Positions 33,547 through 42,858 of a DNA stretch of 64,000 nt are shown here, one piece after another. The stretch is from Bin87 sp034423575. GTDB lineage: Bacteria > Chloroflexota > Dehalococcoidia > Lucifugimonadales > UBA3495. The notes below the pieces were generated by a model. The model saw nothing but the letters and a program-made list of their open reading frames with translations. It was not told the DNA's origin and ran no database searches. The stretch's first letter is position 1; each line of letters starts with the position of its first letter. The stretch spans positions 45,632 to 109,631 of the forward strand of contig DAOUIF010000081.1 of assembly GCA_034423575.1 (NCBI GenBank), written 5' to 3'. A program made the translations under genes and the position numbers.

Positions 33547-34872
33547 TCAGCGCAGCATCCGCATCAGCCCCTTGGGGTTGTTGGAGAACTGGCGCATCAG
33601 GCGTTGGGTCTGCTTGAACTGATTGAGGACCCGGTTCACGTCCGACGGGTTGGTGCCGCTGCCCAACGCTATTCTTCGGCGCCGGCTGCCCTTGATGATC
33701 TCCGGCTTTTCCCGCTCCTCCATGGTCATTGAGCGGATTATAGCCTCGGTTTTCTTGAGTTCGGATTCGTCCAACTGGCCTTGTAGTTTCTTTGACTGTC
33801 TGCCCAGTCCGGGCATCATTTCCATCAACGAGGCCAGTCCGCCCATCTTTTGCACGCCCTGGATCTGATCCAGAAAATCGTCCAGCGTGAAGGTTGCCGT
33901 GCGCATCTTGCGCTCGAGTTCCCGGGCCTTCTCTTCGTCCACCGCCTCCTGGGCACGTTCGATCAGGGTCAGCACATCTCCCATGGCCAGGATGCGGGAG
34001 GCCATCCGATCCGGGTGGAACTGCTCCAGGGCATCGCTCCGTTCGCCGGTGCCGATGAATTTGATGGGCACGCCGGTCACCCGAGTGACCGACAGCGCCG
34101 CGCCGCCGCGCGCGTCACCATCCATTTTGGACAGGATCAGTCCGTCCAGTCCAACCCGCTGGTGGAATTCTTCCGCAGCGTTCACCGCGTCCTGGCCGGT
34201 CATGGCGTCCACGACCAGAATGGTCTGGTAAGGCGAAACCGCCCGCTTGACCTCTTCCAGTTCGGTCATCAACTCGTCGTCGATGTGCAGACGTCCGCCG
34301 GTGTCCACGATGGCCCAGGTCAATGCCAACTCGGTGGCGCGCTTTACTCCTGCGACCGCAACGCTGGCCGGCGTGGCGGAGCCCGGATCCTCTGAGTAAA
34401 CTGGGATGTCCAGCTGCTTTCCCAAAGACTGAAGTTGGGCGATGGCCGCCGGGCGGCGCAGGTCGGCGGCGACGAGCATCGGGCTGTGCTGCTGCCGTTT
34501 CATCTGCAGCGCCAGTTTGGCGGCCGTGGTGGTCTTGCCGGAGCCCTGCAACCCGACGAGCATCAGCACGGAGGGCAACTGGCTGGCCGGCGTCAATCGG
34601 TGGTCGCCGGCGCTGAGCACGGAGGTCAATTCCTCGTGGACGATCTTTACCACCTGCTGACCCGGCGACAGGCTTTCCAGGACCTCGCCTGTCAGCGCGC
34701 GCTCTTTGACCGTGGCCACGAACTCCCGGGCGACGCGGAAGTTCACGTCCGCCTCGAGCAAAGACCGGCGCACCTGTCCCAGCGCGTCATCGATGTCCTT
34801 TTCCGTGAGGCGGCCTTTGCCCTGCAAACGGCCAAAAATACCGGTCAATCGCTCGGTCAAATTGTCAAACAT
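33547..34872 (-). CDS. ffh: Signal recognition particle GTPase Ffh
   Basis: Ffh is the SRP54-type protein that binds signal sequences on nascent membrane proteins and, with 4.5S RNA, targets the ribosome to the FtsY receptor. It has 441 residues: an N domain, a GTPase domain with GLQGSGKTTTAAKLALQMK near residue 105, DTGGRLHIDDELM and TKMDG-like SKMDGDARGGAALS, and a methionine-rich M domain from about residue 300 (KMGGLASLMEMMPGLGRQ, RSMTMEEREKPEIIKGSRRR). It is 48 bp downstream of the ABC permease. The neighbouring exporter genes may share its transcript. Confidence 0.98.
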   Translation of the reverse strand: MFDNLTERLTGIFGRLQGKGRLTEKDIDDALGQVRRSLLEADVNFRVAREFVATVKERALTGEVLESLSPGQQVVKIVHEELTSVLSAGDHRLTPASQLPSVLMLVGLQGSGKTTTAAKLALQMKRQQHSPMLVAADLRRPAAIAQLQSLGKQLDIPVYSEDPGSATPASVAVAGVKRATELALTWAIVDTGGRLHIDDELMTELEEVKRAVSPYQTILVVDAMTGQDAVNAAEEFHQRVGLDGLILSKMDGDARGGAALSVTRVTGVPIKFIGTGERSDALEQFHPDRMASRILAMGDVLTLIERAQEAVDEEKARELERKMRTATFTLDDFLDQIQGVQKMGGLASLMEMMPGLGRQSKKLQGQLDESELKKTEAIIRSMTMEEREKPEIIKGSRRRRIALGSGTNPSDVNRVLNQFKQTQRLMRQFSNNPKGLMRMLR

Positions 34873-34920
34873 CCCGGCACACTCCCGTATCCTCGGCGAT
34901 TGTCATGTTGGTTCGCGGCG

Positions 34921-36021
34921 TCATTCCCACCGGAACGTACGGTTGGCGATGATGAACGCTACCACAAGCCACACCGCCAGGCCCAGAAAATTCGGCCACT
35001 GCATCAAAACCGTGTCCCCTTCCACGGTCATACCGCGAATGGCCTCTACCAGGTAAGTCAACGGCAAGAAATCGGTGATCCGCTGCAGGATGGCGGGAAG
35101 AACGTCGCGAGAAAAGAAGACGCCGGACAGGAACATCATGGGCAGGGACACGATGTTGGCCAGGGGCGCCGCCTGCTGCTCTGTGCGGGCCCAGCCCGAA
35201 ACCGCGAACCCCATGGCCAGGAAAACCGCTCCGCCAATTGCGGCCGCCAGCATGACGGCGAAGAAGTTGCCGGCGAATTCCGCTCCGAACAGGAACACCG
35301 CCACGGCGGCCAGGATCACGGTTTGGATCAGTACCACCAGCAGCCGGGTGATTACCTGGGCCACCAGAAGCGAGTTAGGATCCAGCGGCGTCGCCAAGAG
35401 CCGGCGCAGCACGCCCTCGCGTTTCATTGTAACGAAGCTGAACGCAACGCTGAACAGCCCCAATTGCATGATCGCCATGCCGATCACGCCCGGCATCAGA
35501 AAATCGATGTACCCCAAGTCCCGCGCATCGACTGCCCCTTCCGTCAGCGTGACCACCCTCTCGGCGCCGCTGATGGCAAAGTTCATATCGTCGATGCCCG
35601 ATTGCAATATGCTCAGTCCGACCTGGGATTCCCCGGGACGGCTGCCGTGGTACAAGGCTTGAACCGTAGTTGGCTCCCAATCGAGTCCCCGATCGCCGGA
35701 AGAGGGACCGAAATTTGCCGGCAGAATGATCACGATGTCGCGTTTCCCATTGAGCAGCGCCGCCCGCTCGTTTTCCTCCGTGCCCGCATTCACGCGCAGC
35801 GCATCTACGGTTTCGGCCTCTGCAATGAAACGCCGCGACGCTTCATTCCGCGCTTGGTCCACGATCCCCAGATCCACTTTCCCCAGTTCACCGAAATTCA
35901 ACAAGCCGAAGATCACCATGATGACCAGGGGCAGGAAGAAGGTCCAGAACATGGCCGCGCGGTCCCGCGACCACATCTTGATCGACCACCAGGTGAGGTA
36001 CACGGCCGGCTTCGCGAGCAT
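34921..36021 (-). CDS. ABC-2 type transporter permease
   Basis: The 366-residue integral membrane protein has one helix near the N-terminus (MFWTFFLPLVIMVIFGLLNF), a long extracytoplasmic region of about 150 residues (residues 45-195) and about five helices at the C-terminus (from GVIGMAIMQLGLFSVAFSFV onwards). That is the DrrB/YhaP-type topology of ABC-2 exporters. The segment KREGVLRRLLATPLDPNSLL is the cytoplasmic coupling signature. It begins one base after the ATPase gene, forming a two-gene exporter. The substrate (drug, lipid or Na+) cannot be predicted. Confidence 0.92.
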   Translation of the reverse strand: MLAKPAVYLTWWSIKMWSRDRAAMFWTFFLPLVIMVIFGLLNFGELGKVDLGIVDQARNEASRRFIAEAETVDALRVNAGTEENERAALLNGKRDIVIILPANFGPSSGDRGLDWEPTTVQALYHGSRPGESQVGLSILQSGIDDMNFAISGAERVVTLTEGAVDARDLGYIDFLMPGVIGMAIMQLGLFSVAFSFVTMKREGVLRRLLATPLDPNSLLVAQVITRLLVVLIQTVILAAVAVFLFGAEFAGNFFAVMLAAAIGGAVFLAMGFAVSGWARTEQQAAPLANIVSLPMMFLSGVFFSRDVLPAILQRITDFLPLTYLVEAIRGMTVEGDTVLMQWPNFLGLAVWLVVAFIIANRTFRWE

Positions 36022-36022
36022 C

Positions 36023-36814
36023 TTAAAACTCCCGAAGCGACCGGCCGGTCAGATCCAGTAAAACGTCCTCTAGCGTGGCCAGCCGCACTTCCTGTTCCCG
36101 GTGGAACCCTCGCGAAATAAGCTGGTCGATCAGCGCCGCTGGCGAAGCCATGGCAATGATCTTGCCGCTGTCCATCACCGCCACACGGTCGCACAGTTCT
36201 TCCGCCTCCTCCATGTAATGGGTGGTCAGGACCACGGTGCGGCCTTCCTGCTTCCAGGTCTTGGCAAGGTCCCAGATCAACCGCCGGGCCTGGGGATCCA
36301 ACCCGGTGGTAGGCTCGTCAAGAAAGACTACGTCCGGGTCGTTGACTAAAGAGGCTGCGATAGCGAACCGCTGCTTCTGTCCTCCCGACAGCGTGCGGAA
36401 GGACGCCGACTTTCGCTCGGCTAGATCGACCGCCTCGAGGAGCGGGCCGGGGTCGACCTTCACGCGGTAGATGCTGCCCAGCATTTTGAGCAGTTCGGCC
36501 AATTTCAGGTGCTCGAAAAACGCGCTGCTCTGCAATTGCACGCCGATGTGTTGCTTGACCGCCTTGGGGTTGCGGCCCACGTCGATGCCAGCAACGGTGG
36601 CGCGACCGCTGTCCGCAGTGCGCATCCCCTCGATAATCTCGACGGTAGTAGTCTTGCCGGAACCGTTGGGGCCTAACAGCGCAAAGACCTCGCCGCGCTG
36701 TACCTCGAAGGAAATACCGTCAACTGCCTGGATGTCTCCATAGCGCTTGCGCAATGCCTCGACAACGATCACGGGACCGGTCCTCTTGGCAGATTTGGTG
36801 TCGGTGAATGGCAT
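36023..36814 (-). CDS. ABC-2 type transporter ATP-binding protein
   Basis: The 263-residue ATPase is the partner of the ABC-2 permease immediately downstream. It shows Walker A GPNGSGKTTTVEI (residues 48-60), signature LSGGQKQRFAIA, Walker B VVFLDEPTTGLD and the switch histidine in VVLTTHYMEEAE. The subgroup is that of DrrA/CcmA exporters. The start at 36814 follows an extended -10 by about 25 bp, giving a short leader. The gene is divergent from sbcC. Confidence 0.95.
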   Translation of the reverse strand: MPFTDTKSAKRTGPVIVVEALRKRYGDIQAVDGISFEVQRGEVFALLGPNGSGKTTTVEIIEGMRTADSGRATVAGIDVGRNPKAVKQHIGVQLQSSAFFEHLKLAELLKMLGSIYRVKVDPGPLLEAVDLAERKSASFRTLSGGQKQRFAIAASLVNDPDVVFLDEPTTGLDPQARRLIWDLAKTWKQEGRTVVLTTHYMEEAEELCDRVAVMDSGKIIAMASPAALIDQLISRGFHREQEVRLATLEDVLLDLTGRSLREF

Positions 36815-36838
36815 CGTCTGAACGTTTCCTCGACAAAA

Positions 36839-36848
36839 ATTGTATCAC
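36839..36848 (-). promoter_or_regulatory. Extended -10 promoter of the ABC-2 exporter operon
   Basis: Minus-strand GTGATACAAT (TGnTACAAT extended -10) is 25 bp upstream of the ATPase start codon. It is an exact inverted copy of the element at 36924-36933. Confidence 0.5.
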
Positions 36849-36923
36849 TGCGAACTCCGACGCCAGACCCGGCGAGCTGCAATCGGACAATCGTCGTGGG
36901 AATACACGGTCGACAGGCGGCCG

Positions 36924-36933
36924 GTGATACAAT
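36924..36933 (+). promoter_or_regulatory. Extended -10 promoter of sbcC
   Basis: Plus-strand GTGATACAAT is the inverted copy of 36839-36848 and ends only 9 bp before the sbcC ATG at 36943. A transcript starting about 7 bp after the -10 would have almost no leader. Confidence 0.5.
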
Positions 36934-36942
36934 CGGGTCAAG

Positions 36943-39510
36943 ATGATCCCGCTCAGGCTGTCGGTCCGCAATTTTCTTTGCTACCGAGACGACGTACCGC
37001 CCCTGGACCTGAGGGGGATTCACGTGGCGTGTCTATGTGGAGCCAACGGCCACGGCAAGTCGGCCCTGCTGGACGCCATGACGTGGTGCCTCTGGGGACA
37101 GGCCCGCACCGGAACCCAGAACCACAACGACCTTATCGCCTACGGCGAGTCCGAGTGCCGCGTCGAGTTGGATTTTCTGGCCCGGGGTCAGGAACACCGC
37201 GCCATCCGCCGACGCCGCCGCTCGGGTCAGGGGCGCACCGAAGTGGACCTGTTCATCCTGGACGACGTCGGGCAGGCCCGATCCATGAGCGGCAATTCGG
37301 TGCGTGAGACCAACTGGAAGATCCAGAATCTGGTCGGGATGGACTACACCACATTCGTCAATACGGCATTCCTCCTGCAGGGCCGCTCCGACGAATTTAC
37401 CCGCAAAACCCCTGCGGAACGCAAAGCGGTCCTGTCGTCCGTGCTTGACCTGGGGCTCTATGAGACCCTGCAGGCGTCCGCTGCCAGCCACAGGGACCAA
37501 TGGCAGTCGGAAGTCGTCCGCACAGAGGGCGCGCTGGCTCAACATCGCAACCTGCTTGACGCCATAGCCGACCCCAGCGACGAACTCACCGACATAGCGC
37601 TCAGACTCCGAAGCTTGGACGAACGCATCGAAGCCGCCACCGCTGAAGCCGACCGGCTCCGGGACGCGGTGGCCGGTTTGCGCCGGACTCAGGCGGAGGC
37701 GGCCGCCGCGGGCCTTCGTATCGACGTTCTTCGTGTCGACATCGGGAAATCCAAACAGACTGCGGCTGCCATCGCGGAGCGCATCGAACAGGCGCAAGCG
37801 TTGGAGAAAAAAGCCGCTGAAATCTGCGTCGGGGCCAAGGATTTGAAAACCACGCGCGCTGATATGGAGCGGTTACAGGCTTCCCGAGCCGAGTACGATC
37901 GGTTGCGCGCCCGGCGCAGCGATTTGCTGGCTGCCATCGAGCGCATGCGGGCGCAAACGACGGCCGAGGCGAACCAGTTGGAACGTTACCTGGACGACAC
38001 TCTCCGGCCGTCCGCCGCCCGAGCCGATGACCTCGCCCGTGAGTTCCAGGCGCTTGCGGAGGCAGACTCAGCACTCGCTGCCGACCGCTCCGTTTTGGAA
38101 ACTGAGATCGCCGAATCTTCTGACCTGCAGAGGGAGATTGTCCTAGCGCGGGCTGATCTGGACCGTTGCGTCGCTGAAGGGAAGGACCTCCGCGCCAAGC
38201 AAAGGGAAATACAATCGGCGGGCGCGGTTTGTCCTCTATGCCGAACCCCGCTCAGCGATGACTCCTGCGGCGACATTTCCGCGTTGTACGAGGCCGAGAT
38301 CCGGGCCAAACTGGCGCAACACGAAGAGATCACACGAACTTTGGACAACTTATCGGTCGGGCACGAGAACCTGCAGGCCAGGATCGGTAAGCGCGACTCT
38401 TCACTTACCCAGCGCCAACGACAGCTCCAGCAACAACGCGGTCGTCTGGAACAGGAACAACGCCAGTGCGATGAAGCAGCACACCTGTTGGCAGCCTCCC
38501 TTCCGCGCCTGGAGCAGTTGCAGACGGCACTGTCTGGGAACAATTTCGCCCACGTCGAGCGGGCTGCCCTGGCCGAACTGGATTTGGCGGTCACCCGACT
38601 GGAATACGATGAGCAGAGCCTGGAAGAAGCCACGAAGAAAGTCCGGTCGTTGCAACCTTGGGACTTCGAATTGCGGCGACTGCAAGATGCGCGCTCTCGC
38701 TTGCCCGAGGACCAGGCGTCCTTGGCCCAAACCCAGGCGCATTTGTCCAGACTCAACGAAGAGTTGGGGGAGACCGAGGCAACCTTGGCGGAGGCCCGGT
38801 CGGCGGTCGCTGATCTTCCCGAAATGGAACGAGAAGCAACGGACGCCGATAAAGCTGTCGCCGGTCTGGCTGCTGAACGGGACGCGCTGCTGACCCGACA
38901 AGGGAGGCTGCAAGCAGATGCAGAACGTCGGACCGCGTATCTGGAGGAGATTGACGCCCTGAAAAACCGTCGAATGTCCTCCAGCGCTGAGCAGAGCATC
39001 TACTCTGACCTCTACAACGCTTTCGGTCGCGGCGGCGTCCCCGCCATGCTCATCGACGCTGCCGTACCCCGCATCGAGGCCGAGGCTAACCTGCTGCTGG
39101 GTCGCATGACGGACAGCCGGTTGGCGTTGAAACTGGAGACCCAACGAGTGCGGCAGTCGGGCAACGTCGCCGAAACCCTGGACATTCTGGTCAATGACGA
39201 GCTGGGATCACGAAGTTATGATCTGTTCAGCGGGGGCGAGGCGTTTCGCATCAATCTGGCTTTACGCATTGCTTTGTCCAAAGTGCTGGCGCAGCGCATG
39301 GGGCTACCCCTGCCCACGCTGTTCATCGACGAAGGTTTTGGCACCCAGGACGCTGCCGGCCGCGAACGCATCGTCGACGCCATCGCATCGATCCAGGAAG
39401 ACTTCGAGAAGATCATCGTCATCACGCACCTGGATGAACTCAAGGACCTGTTCCCGGTCCGGATCGAGGTGCTCAAAACCGCTGGCGGTTCACAGTTCTG
39501 GCTCAGCTGA
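36943..39510 (+). CDS. sbcC: SbcC/Rad50-like exonuclease subunit
   Basis: SbcC is the ATPase half of the SbcCD nuclease, which cleaves hairpins and blocked DNA ends. It has 855 residues. Walker A GANGHGKS is at 33-40. Long coiled coils run to about 420 and from about 445 to 660, interrupted by the zinc hook Cys430-Pro-Leu-Cys433. The C-terminal ATPase half has SYDLFSGGEAFRINLALRIA and TLFIDEGFGTQDAAGRERIV. The start at 36943 is the first Met of the core; no ribosome-binding site is evident, in line with a near-leaderless message. No sbcD is adjacent, so its nuclease partner would lie elsewhere. Confidence 0.92.
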   Translation: MIPLRLSVRNFLCYRDDVPPLDLRGIHVACLCGANGHGKSALLDAMTWCLWGQARTGTQNHNDLIAYGESECRVELDFLARGQEHRAIRRRRRSGQGRTEVDLFILDDVGQARSMSGNSVRETNWKIQNLVGMDYTTFVNTAFLLQGRSDEFTRKTPAERKAVLSSVLDLGLYETLQASAASHRDQWQSEVVRTEGALAQHRNLLDAIADPSDELTDIALRLRSLDERIEAATAEADRLRDAVAGLRRTQAEAAAAGLRIDVLRVDIGKSKQTAAAIAERIEQAQALEKKAAEICVGAKDLKTTRADMERLQASRAEYDRLRARRSDLLAAIERMRAQTTAEANQLERYLDDTLRPSAARADDLAREFQALAEADSALAADRSVLETEIAESSDLQREIVLARADLDRCVAEGKDLRAKQREIQSAGAVCPLCRTPLSDDSCGDISALYEAEIRAKLAQHEEITRTLDNLSVGHENLQARIGKRDSSLTQRQRQLQQQRGRLEQEQRQCDEAAHLLAASLPRLEQLQTALSGNNFAHVERAALAELDLAVTRLEYDEQSLEEATKKVRSLQPWDFELRRLQDARSRLPEDQASLAQTQAHLSRLNEELGETEATLAEARSAVADLPEMEREATDADKAVAGLAAERDALLTRQGRLQADAERRTAYLEEIDALKNRRMSSSAEQSIYSDLYNAFGRGGVPAMLIDAAVPRIEAEANLLLGRMTDSRLALKLETQRVRQSGNVAETLDILVNDELGSRSYDLFSGGEAFRINLALRIALSKVLAQRMGLPLPTLFIDEGFGTQDAAGRERIVDAIASIQEDFEKIIVITHLDELKDLFPVRIEVLKTAGGSQFWLS

Positions 39511-39564
39511 TTACCCCCAAACAATTTGGCCGCTGGCCTGTTGCCAACCGAAAAGGAGCATCCC

Positions 39565-39984
39565 ATGCTGACCGAAGCCCAACGCGAATTTTTGTCGGCC
39601 AACCACAATGGCGCCTTGACCACTTTCCGGCGAAGCGGGGCGGGACAAATGAGCATCGTCACGTGCGGTCTTTACGGGGACGGCGTGGCCTTTACAACTA
39701 CCGCAGATCGGGCGAAACTCCGCAATCTCCGGCGAGACCCGCGCTGCACGATCCTGGTGGGCACCGGCGACTGGCGAAACTTCCTCGTGCTCGAGGGTGA
39801 AGCCAGGCTGGTGGGAGTTGATGGAGTTTCGGCCGACGAATACCGAGAAACCCTTCGCGACGTCTTCCGCACCGCCGCCGGTCAGGAACACCCCAACTGG
39901 CCGGAGTACGATCAAGCGATGCTGGACGACCGTCGCTACGCCGTGCTGGTAACCCCGTCGCACGTTTACGGTCGGGCCGACTGA
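39565..39984 (+). CDS. PPOX-class (pyridoxamine 5'-phosphate oxidase-like) protein
   Basis: This 139-residue split-barrel flavin/F420-binding protein begins LTEAQREFLSANHNGALTTF and continues DRAKLRNLRRDPRCTILVGT and RNFLVLEGEARLVG, the hallmark of F420-dependent or PPOX-type enzymes (TIGR03618-like). The ATG at 39565 has AAAGGAG upstream. The open frame begins earlier at 39526 but has no such site. It is 54 bp after sbcC and may share its transcript. The substrate is unknown. Confidence 0.88.
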   Translation: MLTEAQREFLSANHNGALTTFRRSGAGQMSIVTCGLYGDGVAFTTTADRAKLRNLRRDPRCTILVGTGDWRNFLVLEGEARLVGVDGVSADEYRETLRDVFRTAAGQEHPNWPEYDQAMLDDRRYAVLVTPSHVYGRAD

Positions 39985-39996
39985 GGCAAAGGACAT

Positions 39997-40020
39997 GAGG
40001 GCGGGTTTGACCCCGCCCTC
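39997..40020. terminator. Hairpin between convergent PPOX and molybdenum hydroxylase genes
   Basis: GAGGGCGGG (39997-40005) pairs with CCCGCCCTC (40012-40020) around a short loop. There is no T-run, so termination efficiency is uncertain. Confidence 0.5.
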
Positions 40021-40043
40021 GTCACGTTGATTCCCGTATCGGA

Positions 40044-42326
40044 TCAGTCAACTGCTAGACCCTCCGCGCGACGGAGCGCATCCACGTCGAATTCGATATC
40101 TGCGTTGTGGCCGTTCAACGCCGCGAGTACGCGCTCCCCGGACAGGGGCAACTCCTTGACGCGCACGCCGACAGCGTCGTATACCGCGTTGGCGATAGCG
40201 GCCGGCGGGCCGAACCCCGGCGGCTCCGCGACGGCGCGGGCGCCGAAGGGTCCGTCGGGAGCCGGCACGTTGATCAGCACGTTCTCCAGTTCGGGCAGGT
40301 CGATAGCCAACGGCATCAGGTAAGAAGCGAAGGACGGATTCCGAACCGCGCCCGTTTCCGGGTCAAACTGCTGGTCTTCAGTGAGTGCGCGGCCGATCCC
40401 CTGGACTACTCCTCCGTCCAACTGACCTTCGACGGCCATGGGGTTGATGGCAGTCCCAACGTCCTGGGCCTGGATGTATCGAAGCAGTTTGACCTGGCCC
40501 GTCTGGCGGTCAACCTTGACCTCCGCGGCCTGGGCAGCGAACACGGGAGTGTACGGCATGCTGGAAAGCGCGGCGGTGCCGATGATGGGGCCGCCGCGGG
40601 ACGTGATGCTGGCCGCAGCCAATTGGGCGAACGTCAGGCCTTGAGGCTCGTTGTCCATCACGTAAATGCGACCGTCTTCGCAATCCAGCGCGTCCTCTGG
40701 GACACCCAGCCGCTCCGCGGCGAGAGCGGTGAGCTTTCGTACCGTGTCCTCAGCCGCACGCTGGACCGCAGTGCCCTGGCTGTACACGATGCGGCTGCCG
40801 CCTGATTGCCCGGTGTACGGAGCCAGGTCAGTGTCGCGCTTGGCCACGATCACCTTGTCCATGGCTATTCCCAACGCTTCGGCGGCGATGGCGGCCAGGG
40901 AAGTGTCGCTGCCTGAGATGTCCACCGAACCCGTCAACAGACTCACGGTGCCGTCGTCGTTGACGCTGATCGACGCCGTGGACGGGCCACTGCCACTTCT
41001 CCACTCGCACAGCGCCAGGCCAACTCCGTGACCGTCCTCCAGGACTCGAGGCCAGCCGATTTTCTCCTTGATTGCCTCAAGGGTTTCCATCAGCCCATTG
41101 GTGGGGACCACCGCGCCGCTCACGGAAACATCGCCTTCGCGCAGGGCGTTCTTCACCCGCAAATCGTACGGATCCATCCCAATTTCGTGGGCGATGCGGT
41201 CCATGTGGGATTCCACAGCGAATGTCATGTCCGCGACGCCGGATGCCCGGTACGAGCCGACGTAAATCTTGTTGGTGTATACCCCGTAGGAGCGCAACCG
41301 GAAATTGGGTACGTTGTAGGCTCCGATGCCGTGACCGATGCCCGAGTTGGGGCCGGCGCCCAGGTACGCGCCCACATCGAAGATCGTGTAGGCTTCGCGG
41401 GCCACGATGGCGCCGTCCCGCATCACGCCGGACCGGATGTAGTTGGTCACCGGGAGGCGCGGGCCGTTCATGGTGAACACTTCTTCGCGGGTGTTCACCA
41501 ACTTCACCGGCCGGCCCGTTTTCATCGCCAGCAGAGCGGGGAAAGCCTCGAAGGCCAGCCGCAGCTTGGCCCCGAAACCGCCGCCGAGTTCCATAGGAAC
41601 CACGCGGATCCGTGACACCGGGATTTCAAGCGCGCCGGCCAGCGCGGCCCGGATCTGATAGGGACCCTGGGTAGACGCGTAAACGACCAGCCGGCCGTTG
41701 GCCTCCACATCAGCTACGCACGCCATGGGTTCGAGGAACCCCTGGTTGATACCCTGGGAACGGTATACGTCCTCCACCACTAAGTCCGCATCCGCAAACG
41801 CCTGATCGACGTCGCCCCGGTCGGCGTCCAGCAGCGTGCTGACGTTGTGCCCCAGCGCAAACCCGTATCCCTCGTAGTCTTCCAGTTCCGGGTGCACTGT
41901 AGCAGCGCCCGAACCCATGGCGGACAGCGGATTCACCACCGCCGGAATGTCCTCGTACTCCACATCGATCAACTCGATGGCTTCCTGAGCCGTGGCTTCG
42001 TCATCCGCAGCCACCGCTGCTATGGGCTCGCCGACGAAATTGACGACTTCGCGAGGCATGACGTACCGGTCCCGCAGGGCGCCGGAGCCGTATCGGATAT
42101 CCGGGAAATCGGTTCCCGTGATGACGCACCTCACGCCGGGATGGGATTCCGCCTTGCTGGTGTCCAGGCGTACGATCCGCGCATGGTTTCGTGTGCTCGG
42201 GAGCAGTTTGCAGGCCAGCATTCCCGGGAGATACACGTCGGATGCGTAGGCGGCGCGGCCGGTGACCTTGTCATACGCATCGACGCGAGGGTGATTACGC
42301 TCCAAAACTTTGAACTGCGTTGTCAT
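40044..42326 (-). CDS. Xanthine dehydrogenase-family molybdenum hydroxylase, large (Mo-binding) subunit
   Basis: The 760-residue subunit binds the molybdopterin-cytosine cofactor in a three-subunit hydroxylase. It contains the N-terminal a/b hammerhead (KVTGRAAYASDVYLPGMLAC), PMELGGGFGAKLRLAFEAFP (molybdopterin loop) and FGARAVAEPPGFGPPAAIAN with the active-site Glu. The start at 42326 has GGAGG at 9-10 bp; an alternative at 42374 would overlap coxS. The motif near residue 365 reads VGSYRASGVADMTF. It matches neither the AYxCSFR of CO dehydrogenase form I nor the common YRGAGRPE, so the substrate is unknown and CO oxidation is unlikely. Downstream of the small and FAD subunits. Confidence 0.93.
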   Translation of the reverse strand: MTTQFKVLERNHPRVDAYDKVTGRAAYASDVYLPGMLACKLLPSTRNHARIVRLDTSKAESHPGVRCVITGTDFPDIRYGSGALRDRYVMPREVVNFVGEPIAAVAADDEATAQEAIELIDVEYEDIPAVVNPLSAMGSGAATVHPELEDYEGYGFALGHNVSTLLDADRGDVDQAFADADLVVEDVYRSQGINQGFLEPMACVADVEANGRLVVYASTQGPYQIRAALAGALEIPVSRIRVVPMELGGGFGAKLRLAFEAFPALLAMKTGRPVKLVNTREEVFTMNGPRLPVTNYIRSGVMRDGAIVAREAYTIFDVGAYLGAGPNSGIGHGIGAYNVPNFRLRSYGVYTNKIYVGSYRASGVADMTFAVESHMDRIAHEIGMDPYDLRVKNALREGDVSVSGAVVPTNGLMETLEAIKEKIGWPRVLEDGHGVGLALCEWRSGSGPSTASISVNDDGTVSLLTGSVDISGSDTSLAAIAAEALGIAMDKVIVAKRDTDLAPYTGQSGGSRIVYSQGTAVQRAAEDTVRKLTALAAERLGVPEDALDCEDGRIYVMDNEPQGLTFAQLAAASITSRGGPIIGTAALSSMPYTPVFAAQAAEVKVDRQTGQVKLLRYIQAQDVGTAINPMAVEGQLDGGVVQGIGRALTEDQQFDPETGAVRNPSFASYLMPLAIDLPELENVLINVPAPDGPFGARAVAEPPGFGPPAAIANAVYDAVGVRVKELPLSGERVLAALNGHNADIEFDVDALRRAEGLAVD

Positions 42327-42360
42327 TGAATGTGCCTCCGTAGTTGTCGGAGCGGAATGA

Positions 42361-42837
42361 TCAGCGGGTTTCACTCATTTCCTGCGCGGCAGCCATGACT
42401 GCTTCCACCACTCGCGCATAGCCGGTGCAGCGGCACAGGTTGCCGCCGATGGCGAAGCGGACCTCTTCTTCAGTGGGGTGTGGATTGTCCTGTAGGAACC
42501 CAGTGGCCGACATGATGAGCCCGGGGATGCAGAACCCGCACTGCAGGCCCCCGTGCTCCACGAAAGCCTTCTGTACCGGACTGAGGCCATCCACACCGGC
42601 CAGACCTTCAATGGTGGTGATGGCGGAGCCGTGGGCGCTGTGGGCCAGCACCAGGCATGATGTCACCGGTTTGCCGTCCATGAGGACGGTGCAAGCTCCG
42701 CAGTCCCCCTCGTCGCAACCCTTCTTGGCGCCGGTCAACTGCGCTTCGTCGCGCAGGCAATCCAACAGGGAATAGTACGGCTCCACCAGCATCAGGCGGT
42801 TTTCGCCGTTGATGTTCAGATTGAGCGGCTGTTTCAT
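42361..42837 (-). CDS. Molybdenum hydroxylase iron-sulphur subunit (2Fe-2S x2)
   Basis: The 158-residue small subunit carries two 2Fe-2S clusters. The ferredoxin-type cluster is bound by CDEGDCGAC...SC (KKGCDEGDCGACTVLMDGKP, then VTSCLVLAHSA). The C-terminal cluster is bound by CGFC...CRC (HGGLQCGFCIPGLIMSATGF, GGNLCRCTGYARVVEAVM). It passes electrons from molybdenum to the FAD subunit. It is 21 bp downstream of the FAD subunit gene and 34 bp upstream of the large subunit start, completing the M-S-L order. Confidence 0.96.
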   Translation of the reverse strand: MKQPLNLNINGENRLMLVEPYYSLLDCLRDEAQLTGAKKGCDEGDCGACTVLMDGKPVTSCLVLAHSAHGSAITTIEGLAGVDGLSPVQKAFVEHGGLQCGFCIPGLIMSATGFLQDNPHPTEEEVRFAIGGNLCRCTGYARVVEAVMAAAQEMSETR

Positions 42838-42858
42838 GTCATCAACCTCGTGGACCGG

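Noticed and set aside
34435..36120. 561-codon open frame on the plus strand across ffh and the ABC permease
   Set aside because: It crosses two well-supported genes on the other strand and shows no family similarity.
40044..42326. Form I carbon monoxide dehydrogenase large subunit
   Set aside because: The AYxCSFR active-site loop is missing, and the position reads SYRASGVAD.
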